A DNA stretch of 64,000 nt from Catenulispora sp. EB89 (lineage in GTDB: Bacteria; Actinomycetota; Actinomycetes; Streptomycetales; Catenulisporaceae), in assembly GCF_041261445.1 (NCBI RefSeq), contig NZ_JBGCCU010000015.1, positions 62,001 to 126,000 on the forward strand. The letters run 5' to 3'. The notes below the pieces were generated by a model. That model was not told the origin of the DNA. It was given only the letters and a program-made list of their open reading frames with translations, and made no database searches. Made by a program: the position numbers and the translations under genes. Within the stretch, counting starts at the first letter, position 1, and every line of letters starts with the position of its first letter. Shown here in pieces: positions 1 to 7,299 of this stretch.

Positions 1-492
1 GCTCACCGCCGAGGACTTCGCGGACTCGCCGGCGGAGTTGGTCGCCGTGACCGCGTAGCTGTAGGTGGTGGAGGCGCTGAGGCCGGAGTCGGTGTACGAC
101 GTGCCGGACGCGCTCGCGACCTTCGAACCGCCGCGGTACACGTTGTAGCCGGTCGCGCCGCTGGACGCGCTCCACGAGAGCGACACCGAGCTCGACGTCG
201 TCCCGCTCACCGACAGACCGGTCGGGGTCGGCGGGACGGAGGGACCGCCTCCGGTCGTGGTGCCCGTGACAGCCCCGGACTGCGCCGACTCCCCTGCAGA
301 GTTCGTCGCGGTGACCGTGTAGCTGTAACTGGTCGAGGCGCTGAGGCCGGAGTCGGTGTACGACGTGCCCGACACGCTCCCGACCTTCGAACCGCCGCGG
401 TACACGTTGTAGCCGGTCGCGCCGCTGGACGCGCTCCACGACAACGACACCGAACTCGACGTCGTCCCGCTCACCGCGAGGCCGGTCGGCAC
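1..492. repeat. Tandem FnIII-coding repeat, period 264 bp
   Basis: Bases 1-228 and 265-492 are two copies of one fibronectin type III coding unit offset by 264 bp. Blocks of more than 50 bases are identical, including silent positions, so the duplication or gene conversion is recent. The first copy may continue to the left of the window. Confidence 0.85.
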
Positions 493-1014
493 GGGGGGCA
501 CCTGAGTCTGGCCACCCGGTCCGACGAGCGAGACGTCGTCGGCGTAGTACGTGCCCTGCCCGTACCAGCCGTGCAGGTAGATCTGGACGCTCGTGGTCGA
601 GGCGCCGGTGGTGAAGCTGGTGCTCAGCTGCTGGTAGGAGGTCGCGGACGGGGTCCACGTGGAGCTGTAGTTGGTGGCGCCGATGTAGACGTAGGCGCCC
701 TCGACGTAGGCCGACAGCGTGTAGGCCGAGTTCGGCTGCACGGCGATCGTCTGTGTGCACTGCGCGTCGTCGGAGTTGTTCGCGGCTCCGGACAGCGCGT
801 GGCTGCCGCTGTGGACGGGTGAGGACACGACACTGCCGGTACCGGCGTCACAGGTCCACGGGCTCAGGCTTCCGGTCTCGAAGCCTGGGTTCACCACCAG
901 GTTGCTGTCGGCCCGGGCGCGGGACGCGCTCAGGGCGACGGACATCGTGGCGGCTATCAGGACTGCGGCCAGCATGGCCGCGAACGCACGAAGGCGCGTT
1001 CTCGCACAGGTCAA
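1..1014 (-). CDS. Secreted carbohydrate-binding/FnIII protein, probable chitinase N-terminus (partial)
   Basis: Only the first 338 codons are visible because the gene runs off the left edge. A TTG start at 1014, preceded by GAGAGG, gives a signal peptide with Arg-rich n-region, hydrophobic core and a likely cut near residue 35. Residues about 36-168 begin NLVVNPGFETGSLSPW and look like a carbohydrate-binding jelly-roll module. Two nearly identical fibronectin type III domains follow (about 172-258 and 260-338). This order is common in secreted actinomycete chitinases and other polysaccharide hydrolases, whose catalytic domain comes last and would lie outside the window. Two DasR-like operators in its promoter favour a chitin-related enzyme. 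The enzyme class is inferred. Confidence 0.85.
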   Translation of the reverse strand, partial: MTCARTRLRAFAAMLAAVLIAATMSVALSASRARADSNLVVNPGFETGSLSPWTCDAGTGSVVSSPVHSGSHALSGAANNSDDAQCTQTIAVQPNSAYTLSAYVEGAYVYIGATNYSSTWTPSATSYQQLSTSFTTGASTTSVQIYLHGWYGQGTYYADDVSLVGPGGQTQVPPVPTGLAVSGTTSSSVSLSWSASSGATGYNVYRGGSKVGSVSGTSYTDSGLSASTSYSYTVTATNSAGESAQSGAVTGTTTGGGPSVPPTPTGLSVSGTTSSSVSLSWSASSGATGYNVYRGGSKVASASGTSYTDSGLSASTTYSYAVTATNSAGESAKSSAVS

Positions 1015-1057
1015 AGCACACCTCTCACGGGGAAGACTCCTGTGATCTTGTGGGGTT

Positions 1058-1073
1058 AGTGGTCTACACCACA
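1058..1073. promoter_or_regulatory. DasR-like operator (dre) 1
   Basis: AGTGGTCTACACCACA contains the core TGGTCTACACCA at 1060-1071, one base from the palindrome TGGTCTAGACCA known for DasR sites of Streptomyces chitin and N-acetylglucosamine genes. It lies between the left-running carbohydrate-binding gene and its -35 box. The assignment rests on motif similarity. Confidence 0.7.
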
Positions 1074-1087
1074 GGGGCTGTGTTCAA

Positions 1088-1103
1088 AATGGTGTAGACC
1101 AGA
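1088..1103. promoter_or_regulatory. DasR-like operator (dre) 2
   Basis: AATGGTGTAGACCAGA has the core TGGTGTAGACCA at 1090-1101, which is the reverse complement of the core of the first site. The centres are 30 bp apart, about three helical turns, so both can be read from the same face. It sits just inside the -35 box of the leftward gene. Confidence 0.7.
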
Positions 1104-1108
1104 CGGGG

Positions 1109-1114
1109 TGTCAA
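1109..1114 (-). promoter_or_regulatory. -35 box of the carbohydrate-binding gene
   Basis: On the minus strand this reads TTGACA, a perfect -35 hexamer. The -10 region 17-18 bases downstream is poor (CATTTT/ATTTTG), and both DasR-like sites lie in or just after the spacer, as expected for a repressed promoter. Confidence 0.5.
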
Positions 1115-1194
1115 GAGTCTGAACCCCTGGCGATTCCTAAGGGAATGCAAAGGTTCGCCACGGCTCGGCGAGAAGCCTGCCTGGTTCCGTGATC

Positions 1195-1218
1195 CCGCGA
1201 CGGCAGGAGCCGTCGCGG
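1195..1218 (+). other. Perfect 10-bp hairpin in the leader of the next gene
   Basis: CCGCGACGGC and GCCGTCGCGG form a perfect stem with the four-base loop AGGA, ending 22 bases before the ATG at 1241. No T-run follows, so it is not an obvious terminator. It could insulate or stabilise the mRNA. Confidence 0.6.
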
Positions 1219-1240
1219 ACCGGAACCGGAAGGAACTCCC

Positions 1241-1741
1241 ATGACGTTTCGCAGAAGGCTGATCCCGGTCGCCGCGCTGGTGGTGGCGATCGGCGCTTCG
1301 GCGGCCGGTGCGGCCACTGCTGCGGAGACCGGCGGAGGCAGCGGCGGTGGCGCCGACAAGGTGCGGAAGGGGGCGAGCTGCAAGGTCGAGCTCGGCGGCA
1401 CGACCCTCAAGAACGACATCGAAGCCAAGATCGCGGGCAAGGGTCACATCACAGGCAAGGGTCGGATCGTGGCCGAGGGCGGGGGTGGGGACGCTCTGGC
1501 CGCGTGCAAGAAGAAGGTCGCGACGGTCCGTCTGGACGCGGTCGCCGCGAAGCTCGGCGTGTCGAAGTCCGCGCTCACCCTGGCGCTGAAGCAGACCGAG
1601 CAGTGGGCCGTCGGCTCGTCGACGAAGCCCTCGGTGGCACAGGTCGAACAGCACCTGGCCGACTTGCTGCACGTGCCGGTTTCCAAGGTGACTTCGCTGC
1701 TCGGCGGTTTCACGCACGTCGCCGTGAAGCCCGGCGCGTGA
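1241..1741 (+). CDS. Small secreted protein of unknown function
   Basis: A 166-residue protein with a clear signal peptide (residues 1-28, MTFRRR start, hydrophobic core, Ala-rich cut site). A Gly-rich stretch follows, then a Lys/Gly-rich segment and a helical C-terminal half containing KLGVSKSALTLALKQTEQW and a related VPVSKVTSLL segment. The two resemble short repeated helix-turn-helix-like units, but I do not recognise the family. AAGGA lies at a good distance from the ATG. It stands alone, preceded by a strong hairpin and followed 54 bases later by the two-component pair. The export call is firm; the function is unknown. Confidence 0.75.
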   Translation: MTFRRRLIPVAALVVAIGASAAGAATAAETGGGSGGGADKVRKGASCKVELGGTTLKNDIEAKIAGKGHITGKGRIVAEGGGGDALAACKKKVATVRLDAVAAKLGVSKSALTLALKQTEQWAVGSSTKPSVAQVEQHLADLLHVPVSKVTSLLGGFTHVAVKPGA

Positions 1742-1795
1742 TCCGGGCGTGATCCTCTCAGCACGGTCTCAGCCCACGAAGCCAGACTGCCGACC

Positions 1796-2482
1796 ATGCG
1801 CATCCTGGTAGTGGACGACGACCCGGCCGTCCGCCGCGCGCTGGAACACGCGTTGCGGCGCGACGGTTATCAGGTCGCCCTGGCCGCCTCCGGTACCGAG
1901 GCCCTCAGCGAGCACGCCGAGAACCCGCCGGACGCGCTGGTCCTGGACGTCATGATGCCCGAGCCGAACGGGCTGGAGATCTGCCGGCGGCTGCGCGAGG
2001 CCGGCGACGGCACGCCGATCCTGCTGCTCACGGCGCGCGACCTGATCGACGACCGGGTCGCCGGGCTGGACGCCGGGGCCGACGACTACCTCGTGAAACC
2101 CTTCGCCCTGGCCGAATTGCGGGCCCGGCTCAGGGCTCTGTTGCGTCGGACAACCGCCACCGCCACCGCCGCTGCGACCGAGCACCTCGCGTTCGGCGAC
2201 ATCGTGCTGGACAGCGCGGCGTGCCGCGCCACCCGCGCCGGGCGGAGCCTCGGGCTGACCCGGACGGAGTTGGCGCTGCTGGAGATGTTCCTGCGCAACC
2301 CGCGGCGGGTTCTGAGCCGGACACAGATCTTCGAGACGGTCTGGGGCTACGACTTCGGGCCGGATTCGAACGCGTTGTGGGTGAGCATCAGCTGTCTGCG
2401 ATCCAAGCTGGAGGCCGACGGCGCGCCGCGGGTGATCCAGACCGTGCGCAGCCTGGGGTACGTCCTGCGGGAGGACCCGTGA
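1796..2482 (+). CDS. OmpR/PhoB-family response regulator
   Basis: A 228-residue regulator. The receiver domain (about 1-115) has the acidic pocket DDD at 7-9, phospho-acceptor D51 in LVLDVMMPEPNG, a Thr in LLLTA and Lys101 in LVKPF. Residues about 130-226 form a winged-helix output domain with TRTELALLEMFLRNP and SNALWVSISCLRSKLE. Together with the kinase encoded 31 bases downstream it forms a classical two-component system resembling MprA/MprB of mycobacteria. A -10-like CAGACT lies seven bases before the ATG, so the transcript may be leaderless. The signal sensed cannot be told. Confidence 0.95.
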   Translation: MRILVVDDDPAVRRALEHALRRDGYQVALAASGTEALSEHAENPPDALVLDVMMPEPNGLEICRRLREAGDGTPILLLTARDLIDDRVAGLDAGADDYLVKPFALAELRARLRALLRRTTATATAAATEHLAFGDIVLDSAACRATRAGRSLGLTRTELALLEMFLRNPRRVLSRTQIFETVWGYDFGPDSNALWVSISCLRSKLEADGAPRVIQTVRSLGYVLREDP

Positions 2483-2516
2483 GGCGGCAGGAGTCGTGAG
2501 GCGGGAGGACCCGTGA
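2467..2516 (+). repeat. 16-bp direct repeat at the regulator/kinase junction
   Basis: gcgggaggacccgtga occurs at 2467-2482, where it ends in the regulator's stop codon, and again at 2501-2516, where the same bases supply the SD sequence and GTG start of the kinase. The offset is 34 bp, suggesting a small duplication that created the kinase start region. Confidence 0.8.
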
Positions 2517-3859
2517 ACCTGCGGACGCGGGTCGCGATCGGCGGCGGCGTGACGGTGGTCGCGGCGGTGGCGCTGGTCGGGGCGATCGAGTACCCCGCGA
2601 TCGGCGCCGGGCTGCGTGCCAACACCGACGCCGACCTGGTCGCCACCGCCGACGGCGCGCCGAGCGCGTACGGGAAGCTGCTGGCCGTGGCGAGCGCGAA
2701 GGAGAAGCTCGGGCTCGGCGGCCTGAACGCGAGCTCGAAGATCGCGGTCGGCAAGGGGTTCATGGAGCTTGTCAATACTCTGATTCCAGAGACGGCCGGC
2801 AAGGGCACGCCGGTCGACGAGCGGGACCGGGCGGTAGCCGCGGGGACGGCGCCCGCGTACTTCGCCGACGTGCGCAGCGGGGGCGTGTTGTATCGCCGCT
2901 ACACCGCGGAACTGCCGGGGCACCCGGGCGTGCTGGTCCGGGCCTCCACCCCGGAGTCGGACCCGACCGGGACGTTGAACCGGCTGAAATGGTTGCTGGT
3001 GCTGCTGATCCCGGCCGCCGGGCTGCTGGCCGCGGTCGGCGCGCGCCTGCTGGCCGCGCGGGTGCTCAGTCCGGTCGCGCGGTTGACGGCGGCGGCCGAG
3101 CACATCGCCGTCACCGGGGATCTGTCGGCGCCGATCGCGGTCGCCGGGCGGGACGGGGACGAGGTGGCGCGGTTGGGGGTGGCGTTCAACGCGATGACGG
3201 CGGCGTTGGACGGGTCGGTCGGGGCGCAGCGGCGGTTGGTGGCGGATGCCTCGCACGAGTTGCGGACGCCTTTGACGTCGTTGGTGACGAATCTGGAGTT
3301 GTTGGCGGAGCGGCCGGATGATCCGCAGGCGCCGGCGTTGATCGGCGAGGCGTTGCATCAGGCGTTGGCGTTGGCGGAGTTGACGAGCGATCTGGTGGAT
3401 CTGGCGCGGTTCGGGGAGGCGCCGGTGCGGAGTGAGGTGGTGCGGCTGGATCTGTTGTGTGCGGATCTGGCGGGGCGGCGTGGGGCGGAGGTGGATGGGG
3501 GGAATGCGGCGGTGGTGGTGCGGGGGGATCCGGCGGCTTTGGAACGGGCTGTGGGGAATCTGGTCGACAACGCTTTGAAGTTCGGGACGCGGGCTGTGGT
3601 GACTGTCCGGACGTCGGCGGGCTCGGCGTCGGCGGTCGTCGAGGTCACGGATGACGGGCCGGGGATCCCGGAGGCGGACCTGCCGTACGTCTTCGACCGC
3701 TTCCACCGCTCGCCGGACGCGCGTGCGCTGCCGGGATCGGGGCTGGGGCTGGCGATCGCCAAGCAGGTCGCCGAGGCGCACGGCGGCCGGGTCGAGGCCG
3801 TGCCGCGGCCGGTCGGGGCGTTGCTGCGGATCACTCTCCCTGTCGCAGCAGCACCGTGA
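2513..3859 (+). CDS. Sensor histidine kinase (HAMP, HisKA, HATPase)
   Basis: A 448-residue membrane kinase starting at GTG 2513 behind GGAGG. It has a first membrane helix (about 7-27), an extracytoplasmic sensor region (about 28-158), a second helix (about 159-183), a HAMP linker, a dimerisation domain with the phospho-accepting H248 in DASHELRTPLTS, and a C-terminal ATPase domain with LVDNALKFG (N box), DDGPGIP, VFDRFHRSP and GSGLGLAIAKQ. It should phosphorylate the regulator just upstream. Its last 29 bases overlap the convergent barstar-like gene. The sensor region matches nothing I recognise. Confidence 0.95.
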   Translation: MNLRTRVAIGGGVTVVAAVALVGAIEYPAIGAGLRANTDADLVATADGAPSAYGKLLAVASAKEKLGLGGLNASSKIAVGKGFMELVNTLIPETAGKGTPVDERDRAVAAGTAPAYFADVRSGGVLYRRYTAELPGHPGVLVRASTPESDPTGTLNRLKWLLVLLIPAAGLLAAVGARLLAARVLSPVARLTAAAEHIAVTGDLSAPIAVAGRDGDEVARLGVAFNAMTAALDGSVGAQRRLVADASHELRTPLTSLVTNLELLAERPDDPQAPALIGEALHQALALAELTSDLVDLARFGEAPVRSEVVRLDLLCADLAGRRGAEVDGGNAAVVVRGDPAALERAVGNLVDNALKFGTRAVVTVRTSAGSASAVVEVTDDGPGIPEADLPYVFDRFHRSPDARALPGSGLGLAIAKQVAEAHGGRVEAVPRPVGALLRITLPVAAAP

Positions 3860-4256
3860 ACGGGACGCCGATGCGGCGCCAGGCCTCGGCGGCCTCCTCC
3901 CAGACCTCCAGGGCGATGCTGTAGGCGTCCAGGTCGGCGAAGGCGAAGGTGTTGCTGTCCTCGACGACGGTCAGGATCCCGCCGCCGCTGCCGGGCTCCG
4001 GCGGGGGCAGCCACTGGAGGTCGGCGAGGCAGTCGGCGAGGGCGTCCCAGTTGTGGCCGAAGTAGGCGGGGAAGCGGTAGGAGCGTTCGCACTCCTCCAG
4101 GAACTGCGCCTTGTCGCGGACGCGGGAGCAGTCCACGAACACGCAGCGCCAGGCGATCTCCTCGGCCTCGACGCGGATGTCGGAGGCGGGGCGTTCGGAG
4201 TTCCAGACGTGGACCCCGGGGCCGAACTCGCCGAGGACGTGGGCCAACGCGGTCAT
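3831..4256 (-). CDS. Barstar-family RNase inhibitor
   Basis: A 141-residue protein whose middle and C-terminal part matches the barstar fold: a strand with CVFVDCSRV, then FPAYFGHNWDALADCL, the helix that plugs the RNase active site, and later acidic residues. About 50 extra residues precede the standard 90-residue barstar domain. The ATG at 4256 overlaps the stop of the guanyl RNase gene (ATGA), so the two are translationally coupled. It most likely protects the cytoplasm from that RNase before export. Its 3' end overlaps the kinase gene by 29 bases tail to tail. Confidence 0.88.
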   Translation of the reverse strand: MTALAHVLGEFGPGVHVWNSERPASDIRVEAEEIAWRCVFVDCSRVRDKAQFLEECERSYRFPAYFGHNWDALADCLADLQWLPPPEPGSGGGILTVVEDSNTFAFADLDAYSIALEVWEEAAEAWRRIGVPFTVLLRQGE

Positions 4257-4705
4257 GTCGCACCACCTCGCAGCACCCAGAGGAAGGACTTGTAGTGGTC
4301 CGGGGTGTAGTAGAGCTCGCCGCCGCGGCCGAGGATGAGCCGGCGCGCGCCGCGGTCGGCGGCGCCGGGCGTGGCGACCGTGTACTCGCGGTAGTAGCCG
4401 CTGGGTTCGGCCGGGAGGCGGCGCTCGCGGTTCTGGAAGGTGACGCCGTCCTGGCGGTACTGGAAGGTGCCGCCGTCGTCGATGCGCTTGATGACGTCGC
4501 GGGCCTCGGCGGGAAGGCTCGCCTCGGCGACGGAGGCCATGCCGGCCGGCTTGGCCGCCGCCGAACTGGAGCTCGCCTTCGAACTCGAACTCGAACTCTT
4601 GCTCGACGAGCTGCCGCACCCCGCGAGTCCGAGCACCGCCACGATCAGAAGCGCGAGCAGGGCCACGAGGGGTTTGGGGCGGCGGGGCGACGCGGACGGG
4701 GTCAC
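4253..4705 (-). CDS. Lipoprotein guanyl-specific ribonuclease (RNase Sa/barnase type)
   Basis: A 150-residue protein starting at GTG 4705. It has a lipoprotein signal ending LAGC with C30 as lipidation site, a Ser/Lys-rich linker (about 31-50), and an RNase Sa-like domain (about 60-146) with LPAEARDVIKRID, the base Glu of YYREYT (about E107), the Arg pair near 121-122 and the acid His of PDHYKSF (about H137). It should cleave RNA after guanosine outside the membrane. The disulphide of secreted RNase Sa is absent. The inhibitor gene overlaps downstream. TAGGCT lies six bases before the GTG, so the mRNA is probably leaderless. Confidence 0.9.
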   Translation of the reverse strand: MTPSASPRRPKPLVALLALLIVAVLGLAGCGSSSSKSSSSSSKASSSSAAAKPAGMASVAEASLPAEARDVIKRIDDGGTFQYRQDGVTFQNRERRLPAEPSGYYREYTVATPGAADRGARRLILGRGGELYYTPDHYKSFLWVLRGGAT

Positions 4706-4711
4706 GGTCGG

Positions 4712-4717
4712 AGCCTA
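4712..4717 (-). promoter_or_regulatory. Leaderless -10 box, guanyl RNase gene
   Basis: TAGGCT on the minus strand, six bases before GTG 4705. No SD sequence precedes the start. Confidence 0.5.
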
Positions 4718-4850
4718 ACTCACGGTGATCATCAGGGCACGCGGTCGAGCGGTGGGGCGCGGGCAACGCGGCACGGGCAACGGTCGGGCAGGCACCCGAT
4801 GGCCGACTGGCTGGCTGGCGCGCATTCTGTTAGGACATTTTCGCCCCTTT

Positions 4851-5040
4851 TATACGTATAGCGCACGCCGCTGACACGCCGAGTTCCAGCGCCTGCAGCA
4901 GCCAGAACGCGGAGCATCCCGCTCAACTCGGTCGGCAGCAGCCAGAACCAAGAGCAGCGCGGCCGGGCCAGCGCACCTGTCCCGCGCTGGCCCTCGCGAC
5001 TACCCCCGAAGCATCCCGCTCAGCTCCGCCGCGGCAGCCC
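4851..5040. repeat. Intergenic patch with short repeats and a partial copy of the thiE 3' end
   Basis: Bases 4913-4943 resemble 5010-5040, the last codons of thiE, at about three quarters of positions. The 14-mer gcagcagccagaac is repeated exactly at 4895-4908 and 4935-4948. tatacgtata at 4851-4860 is a 10-bp palindrome in an A/T-richer island unusual for this DNA. The rest of 4706-4999 holds only the thiE terminator. Confidence 0.5.
4965..4993 (-). terminator. Probable terminator after thiE
   Basis: GGGCCAGCGC (4965-4974) pairs perfectly with GCGCTGGCCC (4984-4993) around a nine-base loop, seven bases past the thiE stop. There is no T-run, as is common in high-GC actinomycete terminators. 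Confidence 0.6.
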
Positions 5041-5656
5041 GCGGGTCCTCCGCCTCCGTCAGCGCCCGCACCACCACGATCCGGCGCGCGCCGGCCGCCA
5101 GCACCTCGGGGAGGTTGCCGGCGTCGATGCCGCCGATGGCGAACCAGGGGCGGGCGCCTTCCGGGGCCAGGCGGGCCGCGTACTCGACCAGGGGGAGGCC
5201 GGGGGCCGGGCGGCCGGGTTTGGTCGAGGTCGGCCAGACCGGGCCGGTGCAGAAGTAGTCCACTCCCGGTGCGATCGCTGCCGCATCGACTTCGGACTCC
5301 GCGTGGCAGGAGCGGCCGATGATCGGGCCGTCGCCGATGATGCGGCGGGCGATCGGGACCGGGAGGTCGTCCTGGCCGAGGTGCAGGATGTCCGCGCCGG
5401 TGGCGTAGGCGATGTCCGCGCGGTCGTTGACCGCCAGGAGTTTGCCGTGGCGCTTGCAGGCGTCGGCGAACACCTCTAGCGCGTTGAGTTCCTCGCGCGC
5501 TTCGATGCCCTTCTGGCGGAGCTGGACGATGTCCACGCCGCCGACGAGGACGGCGTCCAGGAACTCCGGCAGGTCGCCCTGCTTTTCCCGGGCGTCACAG
5601 CACAGGTAGAGCCGGGCGTCGGCCAGTTTCTCGCGGGGGTCTGTGCCAGCCCTCAC
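5000..5656 (-). CDS. thiE: Thiamine-phosphate synthase
   Basis: A 218-residue TIM-barrel enzyme joining HMP pyrophosphate and thiazole phosphate to give thiamine phosphate. Family signatures are IVQLRQKG, the Lys/Asn-Asp turn [35 protein letters not shown] and [12 protein letters not shown]. The GTG at 5656 overlaps the stop of the upstream Rv2175c-like gene (GTGA), so it is the last gene of a three-gene leftward operon. Length fits the family. The remaining thiamine genes of the window (thiO, thiS, thiG) run the other way 3 kb to the right. Confidence 0.93.
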   Translation of the reverse strand: MRAGTDPREKLADARLYLCCDAREKQGDLPEFLDAVLVGGVDIVQLRQKGIEAREELNALEVFADACKRHGKLLAVNDRADIAYATGADILHLGQDDLPVPIARRIIGDGPIIGRSCHAESEVDAAAIAPGVDYFCTGPVWPTSTKPGRPAPGLPLVEYAARLAPEGARPWFAIGGIDAGNLPEVLAAGARRIVVVRALTEAEDPRAAAAELSGMLRG

Positions 5657-6075
5657 AGTTCGGCCTGCGCGCGCCGGCGCACCTCGGTGCCTCGGTTCTC
5701 GCGCAGCGCGTCGACGGGGGTGCCGGGCAGGGAGTCGTCGGGGGTGAACAGCCAGCGCAGGGCTTCCTCGTCGGAGAACTTCGCGTCCTTGAGCAGGGTC
5801 AGGGTGCCGGTCAGGCCCTTGACCGTGTGGTCCTCGACGATGAAGCCGGCGGGGACGTGCAGGGCGTTGTTCTCGCCGCGGCGGACGGCGATCAGCTGGT
5901 TGTCGCGCAGCAGCTGGCGGATGCGGGTCACCTGGACGCCGAAGCGCTCGGCGATGTCCGGCAGGGTCAGCCACTCCCCCACGAGCACGTCGAGGGCGGG
6001 GTCGATCGAGTCGCGGTGGGCCTCGGCGTTCATGGTGCCAACTGCGGTGTTCTTCTCAGTCACGCTCCCAAGCAT
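5653..6075 (-). CDS. Rv2175c-like DNA-binding protein
   Basis: A 140-residue protein with a winged helix-turn-helix: [20 protein letters not shown] followed by [13 protein letters not shown], then a C-terminal part with [20 protein letters not shown] and DEEALRWLF. This matches the actinobacterial Rv2175c family, whose Mycobacterium tuberculosis member binds DNA and is phosphorylated on an N-terminal Thr by PknL. The Thr-containing N-terminus here (TEKNTAVGT) could serve likewise, but that is inference. The ATG at 6075 follows GAAGAG and lies 10 bases after the flavoprotein gene; the 3' end overlaps thiE. Confidence 0.85.
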   Translation of the reverse strand: MLGSVTEKNTAVGTMNAEAHRDSIDPALDVLVGEWLTLPDIAERFGVQVTRIRQLLRDNQLIAVRRGENNALHVPAGFIVEDHTVKGLTGTLTLLKDAKFSDEEALRWLFTPDDSLPGTPVDALRENRGTEVRRRAQAEL

Positions 6076-6085
6076 GCCAGCTCTT

Positions 6086-7258
6086 CTAGAGAACCGCCGA
6101 CGTTAACGCCGCCCCGGCATCGGCCACCCGGGCGGCGTCCATGACCGCTCCGGCCGTCACCAGGCGGCGGCCCTGCGCCAGATCGCGGGGGCGGCCAACG
6201 GCCAGCACCGCGGTGAGCCGGGCGTGCGGGTCGAGCCAGCACACCGACCAGGTCGGTGCGGCCAGGTCGCCGCGCAGCACCATGCGGTCGGCGGAGGTGT
6301 GGTGTCCGACGTACTGGACCATCCGTCCGAACTGCTCGCTCCAGAAGTACGGCACCGGGTCGTACACGGCCGCGCCGACGCCTTCCAGCACGTTGGGTAC
6401 CAGGGCCTGGGGTCCGCGCAGCGCGTTGTCCCAGTGCTCGACCCGGATGTGCCGGCCGCCGTAGCGCACGCTGCGATACGCCGCGACGTCCCCGACCGCG
6501 AACACGCCGGGCACGTTCGTCTCCAGGTGCTCGGAGACCAGCAGCGAGCCGTCCTTGGCGCGGTGGAACGCCTCGCCGAGCCAGCGGGTGTCCGGGCGCG
6601 CCCCGACCGCCACCAGCGTGTGGTCGGCGCCCGGCGGCGGTCCGGTGACCGGGTCCGAGCACTTCAGGTCGACCCCGGCCTCGGCGTACCAGCCGGCCAT
6701 GGCCTCGCCGACGGCCGCCGGGAACACCAGGGCCAGCGGCCTCTCGCGCGCCTCGTGGACCACGACCTCGGTCCCGGCGTTGCGGGCGGCGGTGGCCACC
6801 TCGGCGCCGATCCACCCGGCGCCGACGATGGCAATGCGCGTGCCGCCGGTGATGCGCTCGCGCAGCCGCAGCGAGTCCTCGTAGGTCCGCAGCGTCTCGC
6901 CGAAGCCGAGCTGGATCGGCGTCGAGCCGGTGGCCACGATCAGCCGGTCGTAGGGCAGCTCCACGCCGGTGTCGGTGGTGACCGCGCCGGGTGTCCAGCC
7001 GACGGCGCGCTCGCCGAAGCGGCACTCCACGCCGGAGTCGGCGAAGTCGAACGCGAAGGCCAGCTCCTCGACCTTCTCGACGGTGCCGCTGCCGTTGACG
7101 GCCAGCACGGCTTTGGACAGCGGCGGCCTGTCGTAGGGCGCGTGCTGTTCCTCGCCCAGAAACGTGACCGCGCCTGGGAAACCCTTTTCGCGCAGAGACC
7201 GCACGGTGTGCAGTCCCGCCATGCCGCCACCGACGACCAGAACACGTTCCAGTTTCAT
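6086..7258 (-). CDS. FAD-dependent NAD(P)H oxidoreductase, ferredoxin-reductase type
   Basis: A 390-residue flavoprotein. An N-terminal Rossmann motif (GGGMAG, residues 10-15) binds FAD; a second dinucleotide fold near residue 147 (IAIVGAGWIGAEVATAARNA) binds NAD(P)H; VFAVGDVAAY near residue 270 completes the FAD site. YDRPPLSK and the C-terminal segment (about 310-390) fit the rhodocoxin/putidaredoxin reductase family, which passes electrons to small ferredoxins. No ferredoxin gene is adjacent, so the partner is unknown. It is the first gene of the operon ending in thiE. TACAGT lies eight bases before the ATG. Confidence 0.9.
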   Translation of the reverse strand: MKLERVLVVGGGMAGLHTVRSLREKGFPGAVTFLGEEQHAPYDRPPLSKAVLAVNGSGTVEKVEELAFAFDFADSGVECRFGERAVGWTPGAVTTDTGVELPYDRLIVATGSTPIQLGFGETLRTYEDSLRLRERITGGTRIAIVGAGWIGAEVATAARNAGTEVVVHEARERPLALVFPAAVGEAMAGWYAEAGVDLKCSDPVTGPPPGADHTLVAVGARPDTRWLGEAFHRAKDGSLLVSEHLETNVPGVFAVGDVAAYRSVRYGGRHIRVEHWDNALRGPQALVPNVLEGVGAAVYDPVPYFWSEQFGRMVQYVGHHTSADRMVLRGDLAAPTWSVCWLDPHARLTAVLAVGRPRDLAQGRRLVTAGAVMDAARVADAGAALTSAVL

Positions 7259-7266
7259 CGTCCGCC

Positions 7267-7272
7267 ACTGTA
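7267..7272 (-). promoter_or_regulatory. Leaderless-type -10 box, flavoprotein-thiE operon
   Basis: TACAGT on the minus strand, eight bases before the ATG at 7258. The divergent ltrA gene starts only 41 bases away. Confidence 0.45.
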
Positions 7273-7299
7273 TCCCGTGGAATTCCTCTATGGGCCATC

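Noticed and set aside
1769-3781. A 670-codon open frame on the minus strand
   Set aside because: It is antisense to the two-component genes, has Arg/Gln/Pro-rich low-complexity translation and no domain; high GC leaves opposite frames open.
4851-4860. tatacgtata palindrome as an attachment or insertion site
   Set aside because: No target duplication, integrase or terminal repeats accompany it.
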